From positions 14,890,310 to 14,954,309 of the forward strand of contig CM042546.1 of the NCBI GenBank assembly GCA_023630585.1: 64,000 nt of DNA, written 5' to 3'. Position numbers and translations under genes: made by a program. Position 1 is the first letter of the stretch; each line of letters starts with the position of its first letter. The DNA comes from Cranoglanis bouderius. Its lineage: Eukaryota; Chordata; Actinopteri; Siluriformes; Cranoglanididae. Under the pieces are notes generated by a model. It was given only the letters and a program-made list of their open reading frames with translations. It did no database searches and had not been told where the DNA came from. Positions 33,185 to 46,159 of the stretch are shown piece after piece.

Positions 33185-35770
33185 TGACTATAGCATTGCA
33201 ACAGGAAGGTCTATCTTGGCGATAAAACCCCACAAAAACTGTACAATTAAGCTTATTTAAAATGCACGCCTTGCATAAACATTAAAATTTCGCTTCATTA
33301 ATGACTATAAACACAAATAGTAAATGGAAAACAGTGTCTCTTTTGAGTTGCCTCTGAAGTTAAGCTGATCGATTTAGTGGCGCAATTTGGAGCAATGAAA
33401 GTAGCAAACGTGTAAATTAGACTAAAGAGATTCAACAGTGCAACAAGATTCATGCCCCATAAATAAGCAGTAAATCACAGTGTTATAGGTATCAGCTTGT
33501 ACATATAATCCAAATTGTAAGAACATCTGGATAGCCAGACACACAGTCTGCCACGCCTCCTCACTTTCCACTAATTATTACTAAATCCATAGGCACTCAC
33601 CACCCTCTCTCTCTTTTTTTCTTTTGGTCTGCAAGGCATCAATGTTTTTTTTTTTTTTCTTCCCTACAGTGCCTTGCTCTCCTCCAACATTCTTCAGCAT
33701 TAAATGTGTGGTTTCAGACTTTAATGGCTGAAATGCATGAGAACTCACAAACATTCAAAAAAGCTTTCATGGTTTTGGGTCTGCCAATTAATTCTCAAGG
33801 TTTTAATATTGTGAGCTTGTTTGCTGTACTTGAATGTGTGCTCTTGTAAAGCTCCTGACTGATCTCCAGCTCATTCTCATTCTCCCCCAGTGCGTCTGCT
33901 TCGTGCCCAGCACAAGGGCCTCATTGTGGCCATTGGTGGGGCGCCATGTCCTTTGAGACGCCCTCACCTCTCCTCTCCCCGACTCAGCTTCCCTCACCAG
34001 CACCATTAAACTAACCCACTTACAGTGAGCGCATGCCAAGCCTAAACCCTCTCAGCAACATATAATTAATCTCCCACAGCTAAAGCCTTGTTAATACGAT
34101 TAATAAACAGTAAAAAATGGATGATTGCCTCTCACCCAAGACCCAAACCCTATGCCACCCAAGGACTTCAGTAGACTTTCCAATTCTTAAAAGCAAAGCA
34201 GAAGCTCCTCATCATCTGAAGGCCAAATATCACTAGATGCATAATGTCAAAAACTTCTCTTATTTCTTGTTTCAGTCAACACTGGCCCATCAGAGGCATG
34301 ATGAAGACCTATACCAAATGTTCTATATGTGGTACACTTTATTTAACATCATAATCTACAAAGATGTCCTGATTGCGTAACCCGTAACATATACCAAGGT
34401 GCTTCTATGCGATTGGTACTCATTTTACACCAACAAAATAAAACACTAATACATTGTGGGGGTTTTTTTACCATCCCATTGTCTCATATCACATTTTAAG
34501 GTGAATGGACTTGTAACTACAGCTGGTCCAATCATTCCATATCGGTATCAACAATGTATAAAAAGGATTTTGTGTTCACTGGCTGGTGAAACCTTGCCCT
34601 GGAGAAGACCCTGACTGCGAGGTCCTGAGATACAACAAGCAGTATCTTCTTGCACAACCATGGACAACATACAACTGATCATGGAAGTAGAAAAACATTC
34701 TGAGAAACTATATACCAAGATATTGCATGGAGCCATGTTTTAAATATATTTAATATGGGTTAACTATACAGCCTACATACATGTTTATATTTGCTTGGTG
34801 TATTATATTTCCACATTATCTTCACTAAATATTTGATTATAGACTACTTTATTATGCATTTTTGATCACTACTAAAATTTATCAACAGTAGTGCCACACA
34901 CACACACACACATATACACACACTCACAAATAAGTAAATTTGTTACAGTTGTGGGCTGTTTAAAAGACACTTTCAAAAACGATAGAAGACACCACAGAGC
35001 CATCATGTAAACATAAGGGAAGGGATCTGAGCCAGTTAATTGATAAGCTAAATGAAAATGAGTGGAATGTCCAACAACCTAACTAGGTAACTAGTTCTCG
35101 AACTAGGCTAATTCCATTTGTTAACATTAAACAGTTAATATCACTCTCAAAACTAAAAAAATGGCCATAAATACATAATTACCCACACATAACTAGTAAT
35201 GCTGGACTGCGAAGACAGATTAAAATTTCCCCAGCCAGTATCATGTAGAGAAGAATCCAGTGTGGTCTTGACACAATGCGTCTGGGATGAATTCGGTCTC
35301 GTTGAGTCTTAACAGGATTCACTCCAGTTACATATTGATATATTCTCAGTGTTGCTGCCAACACAAGAATATCCCACCTTTTAAGGCTCTGCCTACTCTA
35401 GTGTTCCTTTTAAAGCTGCATATATGGTCCTTGAGAAAATAAGAGGGTAAATATGTCCTTGTTGGTAGCTGAATGAGTTTACAAAGGCTGCTGCTAATCA
35501 ATGGACTTCAATGGCCTTCTCTGTGTGGAGATGATCCTGATGTGTTCTGAAATGTCCTCTATTCTGCAGATCATTTACAAAGGAACTGAATATATTTGAT
35601 CTTGGCCACCAGGGCAAAATTGTACACAAATACAAATACTCTCTCTGGTATGCTGGTCATGATGCTACTTTCTGTGCAACCAGTCCCAATCAGTGCTCTG
35701 GGGACATGAATCTATATGTACTCTTACAAGAAGCTCGTCTGATTCAAGTCTTTCATTCAATTAAATGTAT
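33185..35770. other. Intronic stretch without genes
   Basis: Contains a T-run at 33645-33658 and CA-rich sequence at 34895-34925. A somewhat GC-rich patch lies at 33830-34020. No family motifs in any frame. Confidence 0.5.
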
Positions 35771-35774
35771 TTTT

Positions 35775-36110
35775 TTAGCTGTACAATGCTTTTAATGACA
35801 GACAGTGTCACAAAGCAGCTTTATAGAAATCTGGATGTATGTTTAGATCCTTAATGAACAGGACAGATGCAACAGTGGCAAGGGAAAACTCCCTGAGACA
35901 AAAGGAAGAAACAATGAGAGAGATCAGACACTAAATGGTTATAAATCAGGTGTAGAAGAGTACAGTCAAACAGCAATAAGTGTGTTGAAAGGATATTCAG
36001 TATGAGTATATTATGAGTCCTGGGATGAGCACAGAACAGTCTTTATGATTACAGCAGCATTACTTACGTACAAGTCTACAGTATCCAGGTGAGATTATCC
36101 ACTGAATCAA
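35775..36110 (+). repeat. Dispersed repeat, second copy
   Basis: Shares the block order of 21310-21885 but without the MITE: CAAAGCAGCTTTATAGAA, CAACAGTGGCAAGG, GTGTAGAAGAGTACAGTCAA, GAGTCCTGGGATGAGCACAG, ATCCAGGTGAGATTAT. Confidence 0.7.
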
Positions 36111-36654
36111 GGGTGAGACTTTGGCACACTTTTCCACCTCTCACCCTGGAGAGGCTAGGCTATAGGAGGCAGTATTAAAATGCAATGCATGCTTCCATAC
36201 TTCACTGAATAATTGGCGCCCATTATCTTATTGATTCTGGTTGACCAAATATAGACAAATCAAGCTTTCAGTTTGACAAAAAAAAAAAAAAAAAAAAAAC
36301 TCACTAGAAACCTGGCAGGTATTGTCCATAACTATTGATTCCAGCACACCAAACATAGCCAATCAAGCTCTCATGTTGTCAATGAATTTTGAGATGATTG
36401 AATGGTTTATGCTGTGGTCATAATATGTGATGCTCAAAGATACACTTTGAATAAGGTATACTGTTGCGCTGCACTATGGATACTGATGTGAGACATTTCG
36501 ACTGTCCATGGAGCATACTATCTCACAGATCACCTACGGAATGATAATTACAACCGTGTTGCATTGTTTGAATTGCTTTTACCTGACAGCTTTCTACACT
36601 GTGTTTACCTTCCACTACTTCTCCTGTGATGCATCCAAATCTCTCATTAAGATA

Positions 36655-37223
36655 CAGTACTGTGCAAAAGTTTTAGGCACCCTATTTTTTTTTTTTTTTT
36701 TTTGTACAAACTTTGTTATAGATTTTTATTTTATGACTTATACATATCAAGTCAGTACAAAAAACATTGTAGATTACCAAACATTAGTTTTCTAGCACAA
36801 AATTAAATGTTACTGAAAAATGTTTGTGTGTCATTAAAGAAAGAAGTATATTACGTAAGACACTTTTCAGACAAAAAACACAATGAAGGCTGCTGGATTT
36901 TGCTGCAAAAATAAGAAGCGAGTGCGAAAGTCAAAGTCTCCAGAAGAACTGTGGCTGGTTCTGCAAGATGCTCAATAAAACTTACCAGCTCATTTCCTGA
37001 TAAAACTGCACTAATTGTACCGGGTACTACTATTTTTATTTTTATTTGTATTTCTTTTTTTTTTTGGGTCACACCAAATATTGACTTTGTTTCATTTACT
37101 ACTGTTTACTGCTCTTTACGGTATTTTTTTTTTAAATGTAGAAACATTTAACTTAATTATTTTGAAGGTATCTTTGCTCTACAGCCTCTCTTTGCATGTG
37201 CCTAAAACTTTTACACAGTACTG
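36655..37223 (+). mobile_element. Deleted Tc1/mariner derivative (569 bp)
   Basis: The ends CAGTACTGTGCAAAAGTTTT and the complement (to 37223) are flanked by TA (36653-36654, 37224-37225). The interior near 36920-36970 reads KSPEELWLVLQDAQ on the plus strand, the C-terminal part of a Tc1 transposase, so it derives from an autonomous element by internal deletion. T-runs at 36685-36702 and 37049-37060. Confidence 0.85.
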
Positions 37224-38909
37224 TAGATGGCTTTGCCCTGAGTGGGCTTATTAAAATTGCATGCTGCTTATCGCCACCTGTAATGTCATTAGGATTAAAA
37301 TATGCAGACAGTCAGCGAACAAGCTGCATCCAGTATTGTAAGGGAGCACACACTCTGGTAGCCCATGCATGATCCTGATACATAAATATGCATCAGATAT
37401 CAGACTACCAGATATTAAGCTGGTGCCGTTATGTATTCCGTTACTGCCCAACCAAGTTTCAGTGTGAACAATTACAGAAATTACGTCATGTCATTCAACT
37501 TCAATATAATTCGTCTAAGGTATTTGACTAGGGTTTTTATTATATTTGCTTTTTCATGTGCCAGAAATACCACTTCAATTAAGTATGATTTTTTTTTTTT
37601 CTTAGATCAAAGACCCTTCGAGTTCTGCACAAAAAAAATAAAGAACAAAATCACTGAATAAAAGAGCACACTTTAAGGGCTACATGCACTACTTCAAATT
37701 TCAAAACATTTAAGACATTTTGGTTAAGGATTGCATTCTATTCCACTACACATAATACTGTGAAGACTTGCTAAGACTTACTTGCTATACGTACAGTAGC
37801 AATGTAACGCTATGTAGAAAGATCCATCACTCTAATAATCTGGTGGTTCTATTGTGGTCTTTTTCCACTGATGGACAGAGTAGAAATGAAAAATTCTGCA
37901 AATTAACAGAGGGGCTTAAGTGCCCAATTAGGTGGCCAATGAATGTGTACGACGAGTACAATTAAAAAATTTTTAAGAAGTCACTGCATATGTAGCTGGT
38001 GCAACCGACTGCCATCAGAAGTGGCATAATTCGTTGAATGGAGTTTACCTGTGTGCAATTCAAGTGTCATGTGATCTCAGTGTTAATGCACCTGTTCCCG
38101 GAAGATCCTTCCTTCCTTAAAGAGTTTGTTAAAGAAAACATACTTCAACTAACAGCATCATGGAAACCATTGAGCTATAAAAACAAGTCCAGGACAAAAA
38201 TCCCAAACTGTGAACATCCCACAGAGCGACATTATATCCACTATTAAAAATGGGGAAATATGGCATCTTTTCTAGATTCATAACAAATAATCCCCGATTA
38301 AGTCCATTTCAGATCCATGTTGTAGTTCAAGGGAGGTTAATACTTCTCCACAGTGGTTTGTTCCCTAATACAACCCAAGAAGAAACTGGAAATACATCCT
38401 CAAAAAATAATAAATAGTCAATGATCCAGCTGCAGTTCCATTATCCTTAACAATAGAGAAAAGCATCCTTACCTGAGTGTGGTTGGCTCTGAGTATAGTG
38501 TGAAATACAGAGCAGGGAATGTGGGATTGTGGGTCAGAGGGTGCATTGGAGGTTTCTGAACCAAGTCCATCCCTATTGTAGAGGCATGCTGCATCTCCAC
38601 CACTCAGTCACCTACTGTCTCACTGGCCAGAGTGCCTGGATCAAAGTCAGGCCTGTTCGCACGCACAACCAATCAACTCTGTGTATATGTCTATTGATGA
38701 TTTAGGATGTGGGTGTAAAAATGTGGAAGTGGTGAAAGATTGTGGATGACAAAATGAGTTAAATACTGTTTGTGTGTGCTGGCTGAGTAAATGTGAGGGA
38801 ATTTGGGAGGGTAATGAGTTGTCAGATGTGTTTTGATCAAAAGCATGGTGTTTACAGGATTTTCACATTGATGTCATTTCACTTTAAAATACTTCTGTAC
38901 TCTTCTGTA

Positions 38910-38910
<1 letters not shown>

Positions 38911-38942
<32 letters not shown>

Positions 38943-38952
38943 ATTCTCTCTC
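38911..38952. repeat. (CT)n microsatellite
   Basis: Interrupted CT run. Confidence 0.95.
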
Positions 38953-39949
38953 CCCAGACTCCAGCTCCCATTATAATTCTCTGCAGGTTTTAGTTGTTAA
39001 CCGAGGCTGTCGGTCCCTGCAAAAGTGGCAAATTTAAGTTAAACAAACAGAAACAGTCACGTCAATCGTCCCGCCAGCAGATCACATCAAGACAACCATC
39101 TCCTTCAGTGACGGAAAAAGAGAGAGAAGATGAAGGCAGACAAATACACTGCCATGATGATACAGACAGCATGAATGCCTGAAAGACAGAGGGTCACGAT
39201 TTTTCCTCCCTCTTGTAGCTCTCATTAATCTACTCTACTATCACACAGAGCGTTCTCAGAGAGGAGAAATGGTTCTCAGGTCAAACCGACTCCGTTCTCT
39301 CATTCGACTGCAACAAAAGAAAGAAAACCGAGCACCTCCTGATGCTTAAACTCTTCTGGAGCAAGTTTTTCATGCTGTTTTATTGATGTGCTTCTCGGTC
39401 TTGTTCTTGTGTTTCTTCTCATGTCTAGCTATGCCCACTGGGAAATAAATCTTCAGCCATCTTTTTTTGCCCACCAGACATTCATCCACAATGACATTGC
39501 CAGGTAAAAGTAGTAGTTATGAATGAAAAAAGGAATGACTATTTGGAACTTTTAGTGATTGGACATGTGATCAAAAAAAAAAAAAAAAAAAACGCAGTTC
39601 CAGCTTCCTATTCTCAAAGGTCCTGGTACTTTGCTCAGTAAAAATACCTTTAGATCAGAACTCTAACTGGTTTGTGCCGGTTAATGCTGTTCTGGTGCTG
39701 GTTTAACTGTTCATAGGCATACTAATTAATTTACAAAACCTTGCTGGTTGCTTGCTTGCTTGCCTTTTCCCCCCTTGACACTCTTTGACACATTTCTTCT
39801 CCTCATTTTCCAGCTCTCTCTGTGTCTTATCCAATAACAGGGTTTGGTAGAACAGGAGACTGAAGCAGGACGGTGTGTGTGTGTGTGCGCTCTGGAGGGA
39901 AGCTGTGCCTTGCTGCTTTGCCCTGGCTGACTCTAATTGCCGGTGCCGT

Positions 39950-40240
39950 GGTGCCAGAGTCACCCGGGGAGCTGAGGGGAGCCGGCGGGGTAAAATTAAA
40001 CAAGCATTACATGTCAGGAGTGTTTACTCTCAGAGCTGCTGTCAGCGTGATCCTGTTTATCTGCTCCGCAATTACCCTGCGCCCCCGGGGAACCCCGCGG
40101 GGCAGGACAGAGTGGGGAAGGGCTCCCTGTAATGCGAAACTAAAAAGTGATGGTAGTCCCTGTCACATTCCCTCCATCTCTTGATTGCACTGCCATCTGT
40201 GCACACACGTCTGCCATCAGGAGGATCCCGGAGCATGGAA
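39950..40240. other. GC-rich complex block, candidate conserved non-coding
   Basis: Locally high GC in an AT-rich intron, with GCCCCCGGGGAACCCCGCGG near 40081 and CpGs retained. It could be an enhancer or a small internal promoter. No coding support. Confidence 0.25.
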
Positions 40241-41422
40241 AGAGGACGTTTGTGTCTGTCTCCATTCAAATTGTTCATACTGGTATTACGTTGGATGAGT
40301 TTAAGATGATAAACTTCACAGTTATACTGACATTAAATGCATAAAAAGTGACTCGATTTAAAGAAAAATTCCACCCTTCCCCATGACGTGCATAGTAAGC
40401 TTTGATCTGCAATGGCGTCCAAGATTCATTTTGTAGTCAACTTGACTTCAGTGAGTTGACTTCAGGTCGTTTGGTCTATTTTCACAGTGGTTAACTACAT
40501 TACCAACAATGTTAATGGTGCCAGTGGGAATTAGCCCTTGCTTCATCACGATCTAAAGAGAGCCATGCAGCAGGACTTCAGTCTGTCCAGCTCTCCAACT
40601 TCCTCATCTGTCCTCTGCTCAAACAGATCAGCTTCCAAAGCTTCAACTTTCATGCTAATACCTCCGTCAATGCCATCATGTTTGCCACCTTGTAGATCAC
40701 TAACTAGTGGAGGCACGTCTCTGTTGCAACGCTTCTATTAAACCGCCATTGTAATTGCACTAGCAATGCCCCCCTGTGAAGTCAGTGTGGCAGACAAGCG
40801 CTAACTCCACACAGGAATACGGCACCGACCAACAAATTAGCACCAGAATCACTAAACACAAACATTTCAATATAAACATATGGTCATTTTTAGGTTCCGT
40901 CTGCGTGTGCAGTTTTTACAGGAAGTACAGTGTAGGTATAACATGTACACTAGATGTGACTGATTTTTGATTCCTATGACCTGTGGTTGTGCATGGAGTT
41001 GCTGTGACCTCTGACCTGACCCCTGGCTCAGTGGGACAGTAGGTCAAAGATGATGGGCAGCACGGCAGATTGCCCCCACACACACGTACAGACACAACGG
41101 GGCAACTCTGCCTGAACCGACACTAACACAGACACACTGGATCCTCCCACTTCACCCACTCTTACTTTCCAGGAGTATTTCTCACGCCATCTGTGCGCGT
41201 AATCTCAAAAGGAAGTCTAATATAATTGATCACACCTCCTCAACCCACTTACGTAGTGCAAAACTCGACCTACTACCCACAGCCCCTTCTTCCTCTCCCT
41301 CGAGGATAAACATACTCCTGGAGAGTTCATTCCATTCTGCACTTGAACCTCCCAAGTTCGCTGTCTTCCCGGAAGACGGATGGAATGATGGGAAGTGGAG
41401 GGATCATGGTCCTAGCACTTAC

Positions 41423-41597
41423 ATTGCACATCTACCCGGATGGACTTGATGGCAGCCACCCCAACCCCGTTCTCGGCCTTGCAGTAGTAGCGGCCTCCCT
41501 GCACCCTCTGGATGCTGTCGATGCGTAACGTTTCATTGAAGATCGGCGTGTCTTGGAATTTGTCTGAAGCGCTGCCCGCTGTCTTGGTCCACCGTAC
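41423..41597 (-). CDS. mdga1: MDGA exon C: second half of Ig1
   Basis: This 175-nt exon (58 codons plus one base) completes Ig1. It begins VRWTKTAGSASDKF, which supplies the core Ig tryptophan. It continues through an NET glycosylation sequon and GGRYYCKAENGVGV, which holds the second Ig cysteine, and ends SIRVDVQ plus the T of a split Tyr codon. The acceptor is a pyrimidine tract ending TTTAG and the donor is the near-perfect AAT|GTAAGT. Phase 0 in and phase 1 out fit exons D and B exactly. The intron upstream is 21.0 kb and the one downstream 37.5 kb. The plus-strand open frame over this exon is a shadow. Confidence 0.95.
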
Positions 41598-41898
41598 CTA
41601 AAGAGGAGGACACGAGAAGCAAAATACAAATTAGAGGAATTTCTTGCAAGCCAGTGATTTATAAAATATATAATAATATATTTTATATAAAAGTCTATAT
41701 AAAAGAACCCCTCTTTATAGTTTCTAATTGGTTTCGCCATTCCAGCAGCACAGAAACGTTAAACATCAGGCGTTTCACAATTATTACTAAAACATGACAA
41801 AAATGTTAATATGAATAAAATACAGCAGGACCTTGGAGTTATGTTGTCAATTTTCTTATTAAAAGCAACACTGTGTGTATTGCATTTCACCCCTGCAC

Positions 41899-41935
41899 CC
41901 CCCACCCCACCTCACCCCACCTCACCCCACCCAAG
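41899..41935. repeat. (ACCCCACCTC)n short tandem repeat
   Basis: Three to four CACCCCACCT units. Confidence 0.85.
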
Positions 41936-42514
41936 TGCAATTGCTTTTTCAGAATAGAGGCGAGTCACATTTGAGTGACTGTATCCTGCTCTGAAAAGCT
42001 CATTACCAAGGTGTTTAAAAGTTTGTGTCCCCACCAGACTGATGAAAACTAGTAGCGCAAACAGCCAATGAGACAACATGATTCTGATAGTTGTTGCCAG
42101 TTAAATTTAAAGCAGAAAATTATACAGTACATGGGCAGAGCATCTGAGGCTGAGACTAAATGATGATTGACTTGCCATGAATGCAAAGAGAAAGATTTCC
42201 AAGCCTGTAAGACTGCTCACGTTCTCTGAGAGCACAACCAATCCAGAGAAGAAGACCTCCATGATCAGAAAGCTGTCTGTCTGAACTTCTTTCAATCAGT
42301 GCCAAGAAGTTAAAAATACAAAATATATCTGTCCGTCATTCAAAAACATGCCAATTACATGCCAGTGAAATGCAAAAATACGTCTTTGTAAACACTGGTT
42401 TAAAGGTATTTTTGCCACTTTTTATGATAATCCAAATGTGAATTGAGGAAATACTATCATCATCCTGTCTGGTATACAAATGAGTTCCTTACACAGAGTA
42501 TATACACATTTAAA

Positions 42515-43773
42515 TAGAGATGCACCGATCGACCGGCCAGGGACCGGAATCAGCCGATTTTCCGCATGCTCGGCCCGGGCCGGCGACCGGCGACCGGCCG
42601 GACAGTCTCACGTCTTTCCGATTCCGAGCTGGTCCGTGTTGTTGCCAGCGGCACACGCAATAACGTCACAGCCACGCTCACAGCCGCATGTAAACATGTC
42701 GTAGGCAAAAACGCGAAAACCCATTGACCTACTGGAGGATCAACAAAGATCGTTTCCCTGCGCTTGCTCCACTTGCCCGAGCCTATACCCCTCTGCTCCA
42801 TGTACAAGCATTGAAAGTGATCGCTTGTTTAGCTTGGCTGGACAGGTGATAGATGAAAGGAGAAACCGATTATCAGGTGACAAGGCAGAGATGCTTCTGT
42901 TTGTGAAGAAAAACGTGCCATTAATGCTCAAGTATACATATGTTGGCAACAAAGAAAAGGTGCCTTGTGTAACGCTTTACACAGAGAGGCCGGATAACTT
43001 GCCTTGGTTGTAGCCAGGTGTAAGCTCACGTATCTGATATTTCACAGTGGTTTACTATCAGCGTTGTCGATCCTCCGCACACATGGGGCAGTTTGCAACA
43101 CACTCCACTAACAACTGCATTACTGAACATAAATAAAACAGGGCAAAGAGCAACAGAAATATAACCAGGCTTTATATGCATACATGCGATGATCATAGCT
43201 CGCACTCCGTCTACCGACTGCCCACTCATCAGTGAGGGAGTAAGAGAGAGCGTTCCGCATTAAAGGAGCAGTAACTAATTCTACTTGTTACACTTGTTAT
43301 TTAATTATTAGCCACTGCACCTATTAATATTTGGAAGAGTTTTGTACACTTCAGTTTTGTTCATAGGCTTGTAATCTTTGGACTTTTGTGAGACGAGTAA
43401 AAAAGAGAAAAAGGTCGATTTATAAACATAGTGGAAAATGATATGTTTTGTTATATAAAGCAACTCATTTTCAGTTAATTGTTATTTCTACCTCTTTCCA
43501 GTCACACAGCACTTTATTTTGAGAGTTGTTGAAGTGAGAGAAGATCCTGTAACTTAGTGCAGTTTGGGGGAAATTGTAATGTTTAATCATTCTTTTATTA
43601 TGAAAATAAAATTTTGCATTGAAGAAAAGTAGATTTTTGTTTGTATATGCTGTCAGTTATAGTTCTTAGAAAGAAAATCGGAATCGGCAAAAATCGGTAT
43701 CGGCAGGTCACACTTACAAAAAAATCGGAAATCGGAATCGGCCAAAAAAAAAATTGCAGTCGGTGCATCTCTA
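42515..43773 (+). mobile_element. hAT element, internally deleted, with target duplication
   Basis: A 1,259-bp element with 14-bp perfect terminal repeats (TAGAGATGCACCGA inward on both ends) and an exact 8-bp target duplication CATTTAAA (42507-42514, 43774-43781). That duplication length is the hAT hallmark. Subterminal CCGGCGACCGG and AATCGG words repeat at the left and right ends. Only the C-terminal part of a transposase remains. Confidence 0.95.
42804..43013 (+). pseudogene. hAT transposase C-terminal (dimerisation) remnant
   Basis: Reads SIESDRLFSLAGQVIDERRN and LSGDKAEMLLFVKKN, the hATC dimerisation region that in the family ends the transposase. The catalytic core upstream is absent. 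The stop is at 43011-43013. Confidence 0.85.
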
Positions 43774-43784
43774 CATTTAAATAT

Positions 43785-44585
43785 TGGTTTCAAAGACCAA
43801 TGTGAATGTTCCTGGTCTACAAGCCTGGTTATAAGGATAAATAACACTATAGACATCGTAAAAATCAGCTACAATCAAATGGAGTTTCCAAGAATGACAC
43901 CAATGTAAATTGATGAAACAGCACCACAACTCAGTGTTACTGCAGGTGTCTTAATTTTTCATTTGAAGCAAATACTCAAAACGAACAAACTTTCTAAAAT
44001 AAATACATTTTAGAAAGTTGTATTTATTCAGTTTAAATTCATATATCGTAGAAGTTGCACCGATTCTGGAAGCCTTGTAAATATACATAATAAAGAAGTT
44101 CTTTTTTCTTTTTTTTATGTCCTACTTTTCATGGACTCTGTACCAAAAACGCTTTACTAATACCTAACAAACATACTGGGGGTTATTTTGCACTGGTTGC
44201 GCAAGTTTTTTGGGTTGTTTTTTTTTTTGTTTTTTTAAACCAGAAATCTAACACACATTGGTTTCTACCCCAGTCAGTTTGGCTGTGCTCATTAAGGGCG
44301 GTGTACAAACTTACAGTCTCAGCAGTCAATAGTTGGCTCTTTTCTCCCTTCCAATTTTCTAGCACACATGCTAAGCCTTATATTCTGTTAGAAGAAATAC
44401 AAAAGGATATTTTTCTAGCATGAAACTTTACTTTGCCTTACTCCATTTTCTCTAATGGGCATGAGCAATCTCAGAAATATTCTCATAAAAAAAAATCTAT
44501 GAAAGAGATTATGCGCAGTTCATTTGACCTGAAAGTAAAAATATTTTGTCTATATACATAAATACTGCTTATTGTGCCTTTAATC
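43785..44585. other. Intronic stretch, nothing recognised
   Basis: AT-rich with T-runs at 44103-44117 and 44219-44238. Confidence 0.5.
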
Positions 44586-44587
44586 TA

Positions 44588-45840
44588 CAGTGGGAGTAAA
44601 AACTCTACACACCCCTGTTATAACTGCAGGTGTTTGTGAGGTCAACCTTTAATGTGATATAGCGAACAACAAAATTGAAACATGCCAAGTAGTTGTAGCC
44701 TGACATCTGACTGCTGAAGACATGAGCCACAAAGAGCTTACAAAACCCTGGAACAATGTACCATGGAAAACTGTGAAGGCCATCACCAATAAATGGAGAA
44801 AGTGGGTCACCACAGTGACATTACCAAAAAACAGGACATCCCTCCAAATTTGACGAAAGGACAAGACATAGATTTATCAGGGAGGCTGCCAAGAGATCTA
44901 CGGCAACATTAAAGGAGCTGCTGGAATACCTGGCAAGTACTGTTCACTACACCCTGCATGTGACAACAATCTCTCATATTCTTTACATGTCTGGGCTGTG
45001 GGGTAGACAGAAGCACTTTCTCACTTTAAAAAAATAAATAAATAAATAAATAAATTATAAAAAATTTCCAAGCCTGTCTAAATCACCCCAAACCATGTGT
45101 TATGGTCTGATGAGACCAAGGTAGAACTTTTTAAGCATAATTCTAAAAGATCTGTTTGCCGCAAATTCAGGACGACTAAAAATCACCATACACATGGTGA
45201 AGCATGGTGGTGGGAGCATCATGCTATGCAGCTGCTTCTCTTCAGCTGGGACTGGGGCTCTAGTCAAGATAGAGGGAATCACGGATAGCTCCAAATCCCA
45301 ATCTAATTTGGCGCAAAACCTACAGGCCTCTGTTAGACAGCTGAAGTTGGAAAAGTTCATCTTCTAACACGATAACGACCCAAAGGACAAATCCAAGTCA
45401 ACAAGGGAATAGCTTCAGCAGAAGATGATCAAAGTTTCTGAATGGCCTTGTCAGAGCCCAGATCTAAATGCTATCAAAAACCTGCAAAATGATTTAAAGA
45501 GGGCTGTGCACAGGAGATCCCCTCTCAAGGTGATAGATCTGGAGCAAAGAATGGAGATTGGAATAAAATTGCCAAATCAAGATGGCAGACTCTTACCTAA
45601 AAGAGTGTTGTATTACAAGCAAAGTTAAAGGGTGTGGACACTTAAGCAACCAGGTTACTCTAAGTTTTTTTTCTTTTCCTGCATTTCCTTTCAATTTGTT
45701 TTGCGCTTTTAAATTTTGTTTGCTGCTACAGTATATCACATTAAAGGTGAAAAAAAGAACTCGATTCATCTTGGTTTCATTTTTAACATCACAAAAACCT
45801 GCAATATTAACAGGGATGTGTAGACCTTTTATATCCACTG
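44588..45840 (+). mobile_element. Tc1 element, decayed
   Basis: 1,253 bp, flanked by TA (44586-44587, 45841-45842). The ends read CAGTGGGAGTAAAAACTCTA on the left and CAGTGGATATAAAAGGTCTA on the right, inward, so the repeats have diverged. An AAATA microsatellite (45030-45055) has grown inside it. Confidence 0.92.
44700..45628 (+). pseudogene. Tc1 transposase remnant with lost Glu
   Basis: Pieces in several frames. Near 45100 MLWSDETKVELF keeps the first catalytic Asp. HNSKRSVCRKF and a KHGGGSIMLC-like stretch follow, then a HDNDPKDKS-like stretch near 45370 with the second Asp. PDLNAIKNLQNDLKRAVHRR appears at 45457-45515. The family motif PDLNPIENLW has become NAIKNLQ, so the catalytic Glu is Lys. 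Many frameshifts and a gap in the middle. Confidence 0.85.
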
Positions 45841-46159
45841 TAATTGATAGAAGATATATTTTATATAAAATGAAGAAAAAATGTTGTAGGTCAATGGGAC
45901 AGCCATTACTACGAATCAAAGAGGGTTAAGAGTAGGTTAAAATGAAAAGAGCTTGAGTCGCAAAAGAGAGGTCACCTTAACATCATACGCGTGATGAGCT
46001 GAAAGTAATCACGCTTTCATCAGTTCTACCCTTGTTCAAATCCTTGTGGCATGTCACATTCCTTCTAATACTTTAAACCTCTTCAGAACACTTTTTCCCC
46101 TTCAGTCACATCTATGACTAAGTAAAAGTGCAGCAAACAGCACAAAGCAAAGACTCTGT

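Larger units (their letters stand above)
37230..41400. other. Intronic stretch, mostly unrecognised
   Basis: Holds a (CT)n run (38911-38952), a poly-A run (39571-39592) and a GC-rich complex block (39950-40240). Frames here, including the 103-residue one at 39873, show no family motif and change with the low-complexity GT stretch at 39872-39888. Confidence 0.5.
3954..41422 (-). other. MDGA intron between exons C and B (37,469 bp)
   Basis: One giant intron, defined by the exon C donor (AAT|GTAAGT) and the exon B acceptor (GTAG|). All mobile elements and repeats listed between these points are intronic. No further exon with MDGA-like coding and splice sites was recognised, and the reading phases of C and B join directly, so no exon is missing between them. 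Confidence 0.85.

Noticed and set aside
39873..40184. 103-residue frame in the GC-rich block
   Set aside because: Starts in a GT repeat, overlaps a second frame of similar length and has no recognisable motif.
41343..41528. Plus-strand 61-residue frame
   Set aside because: Antisense shadow of exon C and its donor.
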